A stretch of DNA of 42,855 bases from Lachnospiraceae bacterium. GTDB lineage: Bacteria > Bacillota > Clostridia > Lachnospirales > Lachnospiraceae. Made by a program: the position numbers and the translations under genes. Position 1 is the stretch's first letter; each line of letters begins with the position of its first letter. The notes under the pieces were generated by a model that saw only the letters and a list, made by a program, of their open reading frames with translations, was not told the DNA's origin and made no database searches. The stretch is from positions 1 through 42,855 of the forward strand of contig JAAVIA010000002.1 in assembly GCA_014799405.1 (NCBI GenBank), in the 5' to 3' direction. Positions 17,854 through 26,063 of this stretch are shown one piece after another.

Positions 17854-18876
17854 CTATTTGCTTAACAGGCTGTAAACTTTTCCTGCAATAGCCGTAATAC
17901 CTAACTGGTACTGAACAGCACCTAAATCATATGCCACCTTCGGCATACCATAAACAACACAAGTTGCCTCATCCTGTCCTATTGTCTGCGCACCTGCATT
18001 GCGCATCTCCAAAAGTCCCTTTGCGCCATCACCGCCCATGCCGGTAAGAATTACACCAACTGCATCCTTTCCTACAAGTCTGGCCACGGAATTAAAGAGA
18101 ACATCTACGGAAGGGCAGTGTCCATTTACCCTCTCAGTACCCTTACATTCTACTTGATAAACTCCGTTGACCTTAACGAGCTTCATCTGCATGTTGCCCG
18201 GTGCAAGAAGCACATGTCCCTGACGCACCACATCTCCCGTCTGTGCCTCCTTAACGGCAACCTCACACTGGTTGTTAAGACGGTCAGCATACATTTTTGT
18301 AAAGCCCGGCGGCATATGCTGTACGATGACAACTCCCGGTATATCTCTTTTAAATCTTTTTACTACCTCAAATATTGCCTCCGTTCCGCCTGTTGATGCT
18401 CCGATTGCAACAATACGGTTTTTATTTGCTGTACTTATTTGTCCCGAAACGGTTTCTGCACCTGCAAGTTTATATTTGGCAACCTTTGCAGTTGACGCAA
18501 TTTTAACCTTTGTTGCGAGGTCTTGAGTAAAAAACTCATGAAGCTTTGCCTTATCCATACTGTCAGGCTTCTTAACAAAATCTACGGCTCCCGCATCAAG
18601 GGCATCAAACACCTTATCACTTAATGAGCTTATCATAACAACTGGAAGTGGATATTGGGGCATAAGCCTTTTAACGAATTCTATACCGCTCATTTTCGGC
18701 ATCTCCACATCAAGAGTCATAACATCAGGCTTATATTTTATAATTGCGTCTCTCGCTTCGTATGCATCAGCAGCCTGTGCCACAACTTCAATATTGGGAT
18801 CAGAATCGAGGCCTTTTACAAGCATGTTTCTGAACATCAACGAATCATCACATACTAATACTCTGATTGGTCGCAT
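17854..18876 (-). CDS. cheB: CheB protein-glutamate methylesterase
   Basis: 340 residues. N-terminal receiver (about 1-120) with 'VLVCDDSLMFRNML', phospho-Asp in 'VMTLDVEMPKMSGIEF' and Lys in 'FVKKPDS'. C-terminal methylesterase (about 150-335) with the catalytic Ser in 'IGASTGGTEAI', His in 'IVQHMPPGFTKM' and Asp in 'ILTGMGGDGAKG'. Demethylates and deamidates receptors for adaptation, antagonising CheR encoded just upstream. GGGGGAAAAAGT precedes ATG; only 11 bases separate it from the cheR stop. Confidence 0.96.
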   Translation of the reverse strand: MRPIRVLVCDDSLMFRNMLVKGLDSDPNIEVVAQAADAYEARDAIIKYKPDVMTLDVEMPKMSGIEFVKRLMPQYPLPVVMISSLSDKVFDALDAGAVDFVKKPDSMDKAKLHEFFTQDLATKVKIASTAKVAKYKLAGAETVSGQISTANKNRIVAIGASTGGTEAIFEVVKRFKRDIPGVVIVQHMPPGFTKMYADRLNNQCEVAVKEAQTGDVVRQGHVLLAPGNMQMKLVKVNGVYQVECKGTERVNGHCPSVDVLFNSVARLVGKDAVGVILTGMGGDGAKGLLEMRNAGAQTIGQDEATCVVYGMPKVAYDLGAVQYQLGITAIAGKVYSLLSK

Positions 18877-18887
18877 ACTTTTTCCCC

Positions 18888-19691
18888 CTATTTTCTATAT
18901 ATTGAAGGCTGGACATATTGGAACTTGACTTTATTTCTATCTAAGCTCTCCGTTGTACCAATAAACAAATATCCACCCGGTTCCATAAAATCATATATAC
19001 GATTTACAAGATCATGCTTTGTATCATCCTCAAAGTATATCATTACATTACGCAAGAATACAATATGAAACTTTCTCTTAAACGGTAAAGGATTCATAAG
19101 ATTAAACTGTCTGTAAATGACTTCCTTCTTAAGCTCATCGTTCACTTGATATTCTTCATCACTAATTTTTTTAAAGAAACGTTTTTTCCAGCTTTCAGGC
19201 AGAGGCGCTATATTCTCTCCCAAATACACGCCCTTTACTGCATGCGCAAGAACTCTTTTGGATATATCCGTAGCAAGAATCCTCGTATCCCAGCCATTAT
19301 GGTCAAACCCAAAAAAATCACGTACAACCATCGCAAGGGTATAAGGTTCTTCACCGGTAGAGGATGCTCCGCACCATATTCGAAGATCCTTTGAATTTCC
19401 GGCATATTTTTTTGCCCAAGGTAATGCCTCTCGCTTCATGAAATCAAAATGTGCACTTTCACGCATAAAATATGTATGGTTTGTCGTGAGAACATTTACC
19501 AAATCAGTAGCTGCGGTACCACCCGGTTCTGCTTCAACCTTAGCCATAAACTCGTTATAGTTTGCATAACCGTTTTTGGCAAGGTAGTTTTCAAGTCTTC
19601 CGCCGACCAGAACTCTCTTCTGTCCAAGCTCAATTCCAAAGTTTTGTTTCATGTACGCTACAATACGCGCAAATTCGCTGTCTGTTATCAC
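18888..19691 (-). CDS. cheR: CheR chemotaxis methyltransferase
   Basis: 267 residues. N-terminal helical CheR domain (FARIVAYMKQNFGIELGQKR) then the SAM-dependent methyltransferase with 'LRIWCGASSTGEEPYTLAMV', 'RILATDISKRVLAHA' and 'FHIVFLRNVMIYF', ending in 'YLFIGTTESL'. It methylates receptor glutamates using SAM. The start is GTG preceded by GAGGAGG. First of the classical che genes in this operon, 41 bases after the REC-HD gene. Confidence 0.95.
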   Translation of the reverse strand: MITDSEFARIVAYMKQNFGIELGQKRVLVGGRLENYLAKNGYANYNEFMAKVEAEPGGTAATDLVNVLTTNHTYFMRESAHFDFMKREALPWAKKYAGNSKDLRIWCGASSTGEEPYTLAMVVRDFFGFDHNGWDTRILATDISKRVLAHAVKGVYLGENIAPLPESWKKRFFKKISDEEYQVNDELKKEVIYRQFNLMNPLPFKRKFHIVFLRNVMIYFEDDTKHDLVNRIYDFMEPGGYLFIGTTESLDRNKVKFQYVQPSIYRK

Positions 19692-19732
19692 ATCTGCCTC
19701 CTCAGACGTAAAAGTCTTTCTTAATAATATAT

Positions 19733-20830
19733 TTAAACATTTTTGTTAAAATGTTCATTTACTTTCATCTGTCTCCAAATCTTGTTGAACGCGTCAACAA
19801 TATCGGGATCGTAATATACTCCGCTGCTTTCATTTATAAGCCTTATTTTTTCCTCAACGGAATCTACCATCATGCCTGTTTCTCTGGAAACGGGATTGTC
19901 AAAGTCATCAAGCAATGCAACTATTCTTGCTTCTAAAGGAATGCTTGCACCCTTTAAGGTAGGATAACCTGTTCCGTCCCAATTGGCATAAAGATAATTT
20001 ACTATTTCAATCGCCATTGTAAGATAATAGCCATCAATCTGGCCGGCGGATATCTCCTCAAGTATCTCGGAGCTTTTCGCAAGACAGCTTTTTATGTATT
20101 CCTCATCCCACTGTCCCGGCTGATTTTTTGATATTTGTGCCTGTTCCGCCAAAATAAAACATCCTATATCATGAAGCATCGCTGCTTTTTCAATGGTCTC
20201 AATAAATTTGTCTGTAATCTCATGCTCAAATTTAGGAAGAAGCTGCAACCCCTGTGCCATCACCCTGCTGTTGTAACCAACATTTGCCATATGCTCACCA
20301 AGCTTCCTATCACGCTTGCCCATAAGCTTTACAAGAGACAATAAAACATTTTCCTGCTCCTGCTCTATCTGTTTTTTCTGCTCGTCAACAAGCTTATGCA
20401 TCATACGGTTATAATCACCCATCTGCTGTTTGAGCTGATAGTTGGTAATATGGTTTTTGACACGCATTATAACCTCTATGCTGTCAAAGGGCTTTGGTAT
20501 AAAATCAACTGCTCCCGTTGAAAATGCCCTTTCCTTTTCACCTGTTGTGTCAAGCACAGTTATAAACACAAAAGGAATATCTCTCGTCTTTGGATTATTC
20601 TTAAGCATCTGACAAAATTCCATGCCGTCTATCTCCGGCATAGAAAGGTCTGACAAAACAAGAGACGGCTTATTCACCTTAATAAGCTCCAAGGCATCAT
20701 GAACACTTGTGGCACAAATAGTATCATAGCCCTCACTTTGAAGAATGTTATCCAAAATAGCCACATTCATGTCCATATCATCCACTATAAGTATTTTAGG
20801 TGTCTCAGTGTCAGTGTATTTTCTTTCCAT
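19733..20830 (-). CDS. Response regulator with degenerate HD-GYP output (RpfG-like)
   Basis: About 365 residues. A complete receiver (about 10-130) with 'ILIVDDMDMNVAILDNIL', phospho-Asp in 'LVLSDLSMPEIDGMEF', Thr in 'FVFITVLDTT' and Lys in 'IPKPFDS'. A coiled linker joins an HD-GYP-type domain (about 165-350) with 'AAMLHDIGCF' (HDIGK in active enzymes), and 'NWDGTGYPTLKG', where the GYP triad is kept but the His-His-Glu before it is replaced by LYA. The usual HPxxG is 'LAKSSEI'. Several metal ligands are thus missing and phosphodiesterase activity is doubtful. Start: ATG at 20830 has AAGGAG ten bases upstream, overlapping the end of the kinase gene. Probably the kinase's partner. Confidence 0.82.
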   Translation of the reverse strand: MERKYTDTETPKILIVDDMDMNVAILDNILQSEGYDTICATSVHDALELIKVNKPSLVLSDLSMPEIDGMEFCQMLKNNPKTRDIPFVFITVLDTTGEKERAFSTGAVDFIPKPFDSIEVIMRVKNHITNYQLKQQMGDYNRMMHKLVDEQKKQIEQEQENVLLSLVKLMGKRDRKLGEHMANVGYNSRVMAQGLQLLPKFEHEITDKFIETIEKAAMLHDIGCFILAEQAQISKNQPGQWDEEYIKSCLAKSSEILEEISAGQIDGYYLTMAIEIVNYLYANWDGTGYPTLKGASIPLEARIVALLDDFDNPVSRETGMMVDSVEEKIRLINESSGVYYDPDIVDAFNKIWRQMKVNEHFNKNV

Positions 20831-20837
20831 CAAGCCC

Positions 20838-22268
20838 TCACTCCTTTTCATCAAGCCCTGTGATGAGAGCGTTTTTCAAATTGTCATATGCAGTCATGCT
20901 TCTGTCATAATTTGCTTTTCTGATTGCCATTTCCATCCGAAGTACATGTTTTTTTATGTCCTCATCCGCACCTTCAACAAGTGCTTTAATTGTAGATGCA
21001 AGAACCTCCGCCTTTTCCCATGCGCCAAGCTCAATAGAAAGCACAAGCTTCTCCATACGCTTTTTAAGCTCCTGCCTGTTTTCAGGCTCTCCAAACTGCA
21101 TAAGACCTTCTGTGCTTAAGTCTTCTTCATTTACATAATTGTTCCAATCCGCATACGTCTGTCTCTGATTGTCCTCAGGGTTTTCAGTTGTTTTCAGCTT
21201 AATTGAAAAGGAAAATGTGCTTCCCTTACCCTTTTCACTTTCTACATAAATATTTCCATGCATAAGCTCAATAAGCTGCTTTGTAATTACAAGTCCAAGT
21301 CCTATGCCTCCGAAACGCCTTGTAATGGATGCGTCCACCTGACTAAAGCTTTGAAAGAGCTTATCCTGCTCCTTAGGTGAAATTCCGATACCGGTGTCCT
21401 TCACCATAAAAAAGAGCTCAACTTCATCATTTATCTGCATTGTCTTGTTTATTGCAAGGCTTACATATCCAACCGTCGTAAACTTTACTGCATTGGACAG
21501 CAGATTGTTAAGTATCTGCCCTATTCTGAGCTCATCACCAATCATAAATCTAGGAATCTGCTCATCTATACTGACATTCAGCCTGAGCTCCTTACGGTTT
21601 ATCTCCATGCTGTGGGTGGCTATTACCTTTTCCATCAGCTCGTAAAAATCAAATTCTGTTTCATCTATAGTAAATTTGCCTGTCTCAATCTTTGCATAGT
21701 CCAATACATCATTTATAAGAGAAAGCATGTTTTCACAGCAATGCAATATAACATCCAGCATCTTTCTTTGCTGTGGATCATCTATCTCCTCACGAAGTGC
21801 TAAGGCCTGCCCCTTGATGCCATTGACAGGAGTTCTAAGCTCGTGTGTGACATTGGCAGTAAACTGATTTCTGCCTCTGCCGCTTTCCTCTTCGTCTTCC
21901 TTAAGCTTTCTTACCCTTTTGTTTATACTGGCAGTAATATCCTCCGCCATAATTATGTATGTATCGGGTATGTCAGTCGTAATAACACGCACGTTAACAG
22001 AGAAACAGGAGTTGTTTTTACGATACATGGCAAGCTCCTTATTTCCCTTTTCAATACCGTCTAAAAATGTATCACAGGCTGCCTTTCCAAGGGCAAAATC
22101 CTGTCTGAAAATCTGAGACATACTGCATGCTAAAAGCTCGTCATTGCCATACTCAAGTTTATCCTCTGCCGTTCTGTTTCCAAACAGTATTTTACCATCC
22201 TTATCGAAAACAAGAATAAGCTCAATTGCTTCATTTGCAATTTGAGAATTTAACCATTCAAGCTTCAT
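20838..22268 (-). CDS. Soluble PAS histidine kinase with C-terminal helical domain
   Basis: 476 residues with no transmembrane helix. PAS-like sensor at about 5-120 ('LILVFDKDGKILFGNRTAED'), a short coiled linker, HisKA with phospho-His in 'VTHELRTPVNGI', ATPase with N box 'QILNNLLSNAVKF', G1 'VKDTGIGIS', G2 'RFGGIGLGLVITKQLIELM' and the usual 'SEKGKGSTFSFSIKL'. The last 110 residues form a helical bundle ('LVLSIELGAWEKAEVLASTI', 'MAIRKANYDRSMTAYDNL') reminiscent of an HPt-like or docking domain without an obvious phospho-His. GGAGG precedes ATG. It heads the chemosensory operon and abuts the REC-HD gene, so these two likely form a two-component pair upstream of cheR. Confidence 0.85.
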   Translation of the reverse strand: MKLEWLNSQIANEAIELILVFDKDGKILFGNRTAEDKLEYGNDELLACSMSQIFRQDFALGKAACDTFLDGIEKGNKELAMYRKNNSCFSVNVRVITTDIPDTYIIMAEDITASINKRVRKLKEDEEESGRGRNQFTANVTHELRTPVNGIKGQALALREEIDDPQQRKMLDVILHCCENMLSLINDVLDYAKIETGKFTIDETEFDFYELMEKVIATHSMEINRKELRLNVSIDEQIPRFMIGDELRIGQILNNLLSNAVKFTTVGYVSLAINKTMQINDEVELFFMVKDTGIGISPKEQDKLFQSFSQVDASITRRFGGIGLGLVITKQLIELMHGNIYVESEKGKGSTFSFSIKLKTTENPEDNQRQTYADWNNYVNEEDLSTEGLMQFGEPENRQELKKRMEKLVLSIELGAWEKAEVLASTIKALVEGADEDIKKHVLRMEMAIRKANYDRSMTAYDNLKNALITGLDEKE

Positions 22269-22376
22269 TTTGCAATGCCTCCGTGCATGTATTTTAAAGT
22301 GCTATTTCCACTTTTAAATAATACAATTTTTTGTTTTATTTGTCAACGCTTCATTGCTTTAATGGGACATAAGCTT

Positions 22377-22703
22377 CTATTTATCAAAATGTGCCCTAAC
22401 ACCGCTTCCTGCAACTAATATAAAGGCAAAAATCACATCAATTATGCCTTCTGCCAAATAAAACCAATGATGACCGGTAATATTTCCCACAACGTGTATA
22501 AGAAAAATGACAACGAGATATGCTGCCGTAATGAAATTGAAATACTTAATTCCTGCAATGAGTGTAAAGGCAAGCGCTACACTTACAACAAGCGTAATCA
22601 CATTTCCAAGCCCAAAACCCATAATAAGATTAATGATGCTCTTTACTACCATGTAACCGCCTATGACGATACAGGTATTTTTTCCTGAATTTGTGTTTTC
22701 CAT
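22377..22703 (-). CDS. Small multi-pass membrane protein, unknown
   Basis: About 108 residues, four predicted transmembrane helices (about 8-28, 32-50, 53-72, 80-100) and short loops. No family recognised. GGAGGT lies seven bases before ATG at 22703, much better than the upstream start in the track. Stands alone, 108 bases after the end of the kinase-gene promoter region, with an 18-residue polar tail ending AHFDK. Nothing in context assigns a role. Confidence 0.55.
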   Translation of the reverse strand: MENTNSGKNTCIVIGGYMVVKSIINLIMGFGLGNVITLVVSVALAFTLIAGIKYFNFITAAYLVVIFLIHVVGNITGHHWFYLAEGIIDVIFAFILVAGSGVRAHFDK

Positions 22704-22867
22704 ATATGTACCTCCATGTGAAATATTTAGAACAAAGTGCAAATTTATTTATATATTATATTCACTGTTGCACAGAATATCAAGATGGATTTAAATATTT
22801 GACATTGCAGATACGATACCATTTATAAGGAGGAATAAATGTTTTATTATATCGGCTGAAAAAAAAG

Positions 22868-22899
22868 AAAAAGCCGGTGCTTAGGGTGCTTGGCTTTTT
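22868..22899. terminator. Terminator enclosing the stop codon of the 78-residue gene
   Basis: AAAAAGCC and GGCTTTTT flank a 16-base loop that contains the stop codon of the minus-strand gene (22881-22883). Both sides carry runs of A or T, so it can work in both directions. Confidence 0.75.
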
Positions 22900-23117
22900 T
22901 TCTTTTTTTCACGCTTTAATATCTCAATGATTATTCCGAGTATAAATAAGTCGGCAAAAAGATAAGGGAGCATATACCATAAGAAAGTCAAAAAATCAAT
23001 ATTCCAAGTATCCCTGTAAAAATTTGCAAATTTAATAAATTGAGTAATTCCAAAAATCAGGACAACAATGCCTGCTAAAGTCAATGCTGCGATAATAAGC
23101 TTTTTTGTTTTTTTCAT
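22881..23117 (-). CDS. Small two-helix membrane protein, possible partner of upstream gene
   Basis: 78 residues: a lysine-rich N-terminus, transmembrane helix 1 (about 5-27, LIIAALTLAGIVVLIFGI), an aromatic loop (NFYRDTWNIDFLTF) and helix 2 (about 45-68), ending in a Lys-rich tail. Unrecognised. GAGGAG six bases upstream favours ATG at 23117. It lies 20 bases downstream of the 235-residue gene on the same strand and the unit ends in a terminator, so the two form a two-gene operon. In type VII-type loci small membrane proteins often act as immunity or accessory factors; that is only an analogy here. Confidence 0.55.
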   Translation of the reverse strand: MKKTKKLIIAALTLAGIVVLIFGITQFIKFANFYRDTWNIDFLTFLWYMLPYLFADLFILGIIIEILKREKKKKSQAP

Positions 23118-23137
23118 TTCTTGTCTCCTCAAACATT

Positions 23138-23845
23138 TTAATCAACCAACTTAAAAGGATCCATAAACCACCAGATTAAGTTGTAATGTGTATCCAAACC
23201 ATCACCCAATCCGATATCGGCAACTTCTCCGCTTTCCATTAAGCTTTGAACAAGGTCTCCGTCAATTCCGTATCCTTCCAAAGCGGTTCCTGTATAGTAG
23301 CCTATCGCATGTGCATATAATTCTTTGGCAATTCTTTTTTTGTTCATACCATTGCACATTCCGTCCTCTCCGTGCTCTGCAATAATTCGTTCTGCCATGA
23401 TAAGGCATGTATTTTTGTCAAGAAACTCAATGTTTATCGGTACGGCAATATTGTCTTCATAATAGGTATAATCATAATTATCAACGAACTCTTGTCGTCT
23501 TTCCTCAGCGCTTTTTCCATCTTCAGGTGTTGCATCTGTAGGATTTGCGATTTCGAAAGCATTTTTAATACAGTTTCCAAAGTAAACCAATTCTTCATCA
23601 ACAGATGCATATTTATCAGAGATTTTCTGTAGACAATTGCTTAATTGTATTATATCATTCACTGCATTATCAAATCTGTATTCAAGTCCTAAAAGCATAT
23701 TTTTTATTTCCGGAAACATATCATACAAACTTTGTGTTTCATGTAACATGTTCTTTATTTTTAGTCCAACCATATTTGTTGCAATATCATGCAATTTGCA
23801 CGCATTAGATTTTAGTGAATTTTTGTTAACGTATATAGTGTTCAT
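23138..23845 (-). CDS. Protein with WXG/LXG-like helical N-terminus, unknown C-terminal domain
   Basis: 235 residues, no signal peptide or membrane helix. Residues 1-90 are two long amphipathic helices ('LKSNACKLHDIATNMVGLKI' and 'AVNDIIQLSNCLQKISDKYA'), reminiscent of ESX/type VII secretion substrates. A linker rich in Asp/Pro/Glu (TDATPEDGKSAEE) leads to a C-terminal domain (about 130-235) with 'CLIMAERIIAEHGEDGMCNG' and 'AKELYAHAIGYYTGTALEGY', not recognised. This modular build, helical N-terminus plus small novel domain plus a downstream small membrane protein, resembles polymorphic-effector loci, but no toxin motif is evident and no type VII apparatus lies in the window. GGGGGGACGCAT precedes ATG. 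Function unknown. Confidence 0.6.
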   Translation of the reverse strand: MNTIYVNKNSLKSNACKLHDIATNMVGLKIKNMLHETQSLYDMFPEIKNMLLGLEYRFDNAVNDIIQLSNCLQKISDKYASVDEELVYFGNCIKNAFEIANPTDATPEDGKSAEERRQEFVDNYDYTYYEDNIAVPINIEFLDKNTCLIMAERIIAEHGEDGMCNGMNKKRIAKELYAHAIGYYTGTALEGYGIDGDLVQSLMESGEVADIGLGDGLDTHYNLIWWFMDPFKLVD

Positions 23846-23973
23846 ATGCGTCCCCCCTGATTGTATTTACCACATAATCTCACAAACAAAGTATATGTCT
23901 AATATAATATATTAAGATTATCATATTAATTTAAAAGATACAAGATACTCATACAGTGAGACATTATTTTCTG

Positions 23974-24002
23974 TTGACCTATATTTGCAGTAAAAGTATA
24001 AT
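23974..24002 (+). promoter_or_regulatory. vanRS promoter
   Basis: TTGACC (23974-23979), 17-base spacer, TATAAT (23997-24002); about 75 bases before the vanR start. Confidence 0.75.
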
Positions 24003-24076
24003 TGAGCTTAAATATATCAATTTATCCTTGGAGAGGGATTCATAAATACTACTATTTGATAATACGAGGACATAAA

Positions 24077-24778
24077 ATGAACGAAAAAATCCTTTTGGTG
24101 GACGACGAAAAAGAAATAGCCGACCTTATGGAAGTTTACCTGACAAATGACGGCTACACGGTATATAAATTTTATAACGGTGCAGATGCATTAAAATGTA
24201 TTGCTGAGGTTGAATTTGATTTGGCAATTTTAGACGTTATGCTCCCCGATGTTGACGGCTTTCACATTTTGCAGAAAATACGGGAACTCTTTTTTTATCC
24301 TGTCATTATGCTCACCGCCAAGGTTTCGGACAATGACAAGATAATGGGGCTTACAATGGGTGCCGATGATTATATTACAAAGCCTTTCAATCCACTTGAG
24401 GCGGTTGCAAGGGTAAAAACGCAGCTAAGGCGGTATAAAAAATACAACGTCACGTCCCCTGCCATGACCGATACTACCGGAGAATGTGACATAAGAGGTC
24501 TTTTCTTAAGCAAAGAAAGTCACAAGTGCTATCTTTATGAGCAGGAGCTTCACCTTACGCCAATTGAATTTTCCATACTTTGGTATCTCTGCGAAAATCA
24601 GGGCAGGGTCATTTCCTCCGAGGAGCTGTTCGAGGCTGTGTGGGGCGAGAAATATCTTGACAACAATAATACGGTTATGGCGCACATCGGAAGACTGCGA
24701 GAGAAAATGAACGATACGTCAAAAAATACAAAATTTATAAAAACAGTATGGGGAGTGGGATATACAATTGAAAAATAA
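24077..24778 (+). CDS. vanR: VanR-like OmpR-family response regulator
   Basis: 233 residues. Receiver domain with 'ILLVDDEKEIADLMEVYL', phospho-Asp in 'LAILDVMLPDVDGFHI', Thr in 'PVIMLTAKVSDNDKI' and Lys in 'DDYITKPFNPLE'; C-terminal winged helix with 'LTPIEFSILWYLCENQGRV' and the recognition region 'NNTVMAHIGRLREKM'. The wording of the receiver and the coupled kinase and VanY genes fit VanR of glycopeptide resistance clusters. The track starts 25 codons too early; ATG at 24077 follows GAGGA. vanS overlaps its 3' end. Predicted to bind the repeats before each vanY. Confidence 0.85.
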   Translation: MNEKILLVDDEKEIADLMEVYLTNDGYTVYKFYNGADALKCIAEVEFDLAILDVMLPDVDGFHILQKIRELFFYPVIMLTAKVSDNDKIMGLTMGADDYITKPFNPLEAVARVKTQLRRYKKYNVTSPAMTDTTGECDIRGLFLSKESHKCYLYEQELHLTPIEFSILWYLCENQGRVISSEELFEAVWGEKYLDNNNTVMAHIGRLREKMNDTSKNTKFIKTVWGVGYTIEK

Positions 24779-25898
24779 AAAACAGAAAAACAAGGATTTC
24801 AGTTCAATCAAAACAAAAATATTTTTTCAGACAATTCTTATGGTTTTGGGTGCAATAGTATTTGTTTGGTTCTTATACAATGCTTTTATTTACGCAAATT
24901 TCGGGAACTGGTTTGTATACGTGCTGGAACATTTTTTTAAGATGGAGTATTATGACGCCCTTACCTTTTACCACAACCACATACAAAGATACTCCGCCAC
25001 TATAATTGAGCTTGCAATGGCGGCATTATTTTTTATCATTTTTCATTTTTACCTTAAATCCTTTACAAAATATTTTGAGGAAATCAACAAGGGAATCGAC
25101 ACGCTTGTAAAAGAGTCAGAGGAGGATGTTACGCTTTCACCGGAGCTGGCCTCCACTGAAAAAAAGATAAATTCCATACGACACACCCTTTCAAACAGAA
25201 AGCTGGATGCACAGCTTGCCAATCAACGTAAGGACGACCTTGTAATGTATCTTGCCCACGATTTAAAAACACCCCTTTCCTCTGTCATTGGATATCTGAC
25301 GCTTTTAAAGGATGAAAATATGATTTCGGAAGAAACACGGGAAAAATACCTGTCCATAGCTTTAGACAAAGCAGAGCGTCTTGAGGATTTAATAAATGAG
25401 TTTTTTGAAATCACAAGATTTAACCTGGCAAACATTCCCCTCGAATATGGTAAAATAAATCTTACAAGAATGCTCGAGCAGCTTATATTTGAGTTTCAGC
25501 CTATGCTCGCAGACAAAAAAATAACATGTGAGCTTAATGCGGATGCAGACATCATGATATCCTGTGATGCCGACAAGCTACAGAGGGTATTTGATAATAT
25601 TCTAAGAAATGCCGTTAATTACAGTTACGAAAACACCAATATTAAAGTAATCCTAAAATCAGATACAGACAATGTATTCATCAGTTTTTCCAACGAAGGA
25701 AACACAATTCCTTCCGAAAAGCTTGAAAGGATATTTGAGCAATTTTATCGTCTTGATACAGCAAGAGGCACAGGAAGTGGCGGCACAGGCCTTGGACTTG
25801 CCATTGCGAAGCATATTGTTGAGCTTCATAAGGGAACCATAACTGCAAAAAGCGAGGATAACATCACATGCTTTGAGGTCGTGCTTCCCACCTCATAG
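24768..25898 (+). CDS. vanS: VanS-like sensor histidine kinase
   Basis: 376 residues. Two transmembrane helices (about 18-42 and 78-100) enclose a short extracytoplasmic loop of about 40 residues (YANFGNWFVYVLEHFFKMEY...), as in VanS of the VanB/VanG/VanE type. HisKA with phospho-His in 'MYLAHDLKTPLSSVIGYLTL', N box 'RVFDNILRNAVNYSYENT', G1 'SFSNEGNTIP', and G2 'GSGGTGLGLAIAKHIVELH'. The start is TTG, overlapping vanR by 11 bases, with GGGAG upstream. Probably senses glycopeptides or cell-wall stress and phosphorylates VanR. Its stop codon TAG is part of the first putative VanR box. Confidence 0.87.
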   Translation: MKNKKQKNKDFSSIKTKIFFQTILMVLGAIVFVWFLYNAFIYANFGNWFVYVLEHFFKMEYYDALTFYHNHIQRYSATIIELAMAALFFIIFHFYLKSFTKYFEEINKGIDTLVKESEEDVTLSPELASTEKKINSIRHTLSNRKLDAQLANQRKDDLVMYLAHDLKTPLSSVIGYLTLLKDENMISEETREKYLSIALDKAERLEDLINEFFEITRFNLANIPLEYGKINLTRMLEQLIFEFQPMLADKKITCELNADADIMISCDADKLQRVFDNILRNAVNYSYENTNIKVILKSDTDNVFISFSNEGNTIPSEKLERIFEQFYRLDTARGTGSGGTGLGLAIAKHIVELHKGTITAKSEDNITCFEVVLPTS

Positions 25899-25944
25899 AA
25901 AAATTGTAATAAATTGCATATAAATGTTATAAGCTGTTTATAAT
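25893..25944 (+). promoter_or_regulatory. vanY1 promoter with degenerate VanR-type direct repeats
   Basis: Two 11-base direct repeats, TCATAGAAAAA and TTGTAATAAAT, resemble the known VanR-binding consensus TCGTANGAAANTT, the first one overlapping the vanS stop. They sit over a poor -35 (TTGCAT, 25914-25919) with a -10 TATAAT (25939-25944) 19 bases away, the layout of an activator-dependent promoter. Confidence 0.6.
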
Positions 25945-25962
25945 AGAAAGCAAAAGCACGAG

Positions 25963-26005
25963 TCGCTTTGTTTATGTACAACCGGTACATGACAAAGCGA
26001 TTTTT
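25963..26005 (+). terminator. Hairpin with U tract in the vanY1 leader
   Basis: TCGCTTTGT and ACAAAGCGA, with an inner GTAC/GTAC pairing, are followed by TTTTTATT. Because the promoter lies upstream, RNA made from it passes this hairpin about 20 bases after its start: either an attenuator or the terminator of vanRS. Confidence 0.65.
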
Positions 26006-26063
26006 ATTGCCATAGGCTATATGCCACAGGTCTAAGATTCTTTCTAAAAAGGAGACAACAGCT

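Noticed and set aside
22839-22859. Six-codon ORF MFYYIG with a perfect AAGGAGG upstream, before a bidirectional terminator
   Set aside because: The only promoter-like hexamer overlaps the ribosome site, so no sensible transcript would carry it. It could be a relic of a lost gene; too weak to list.
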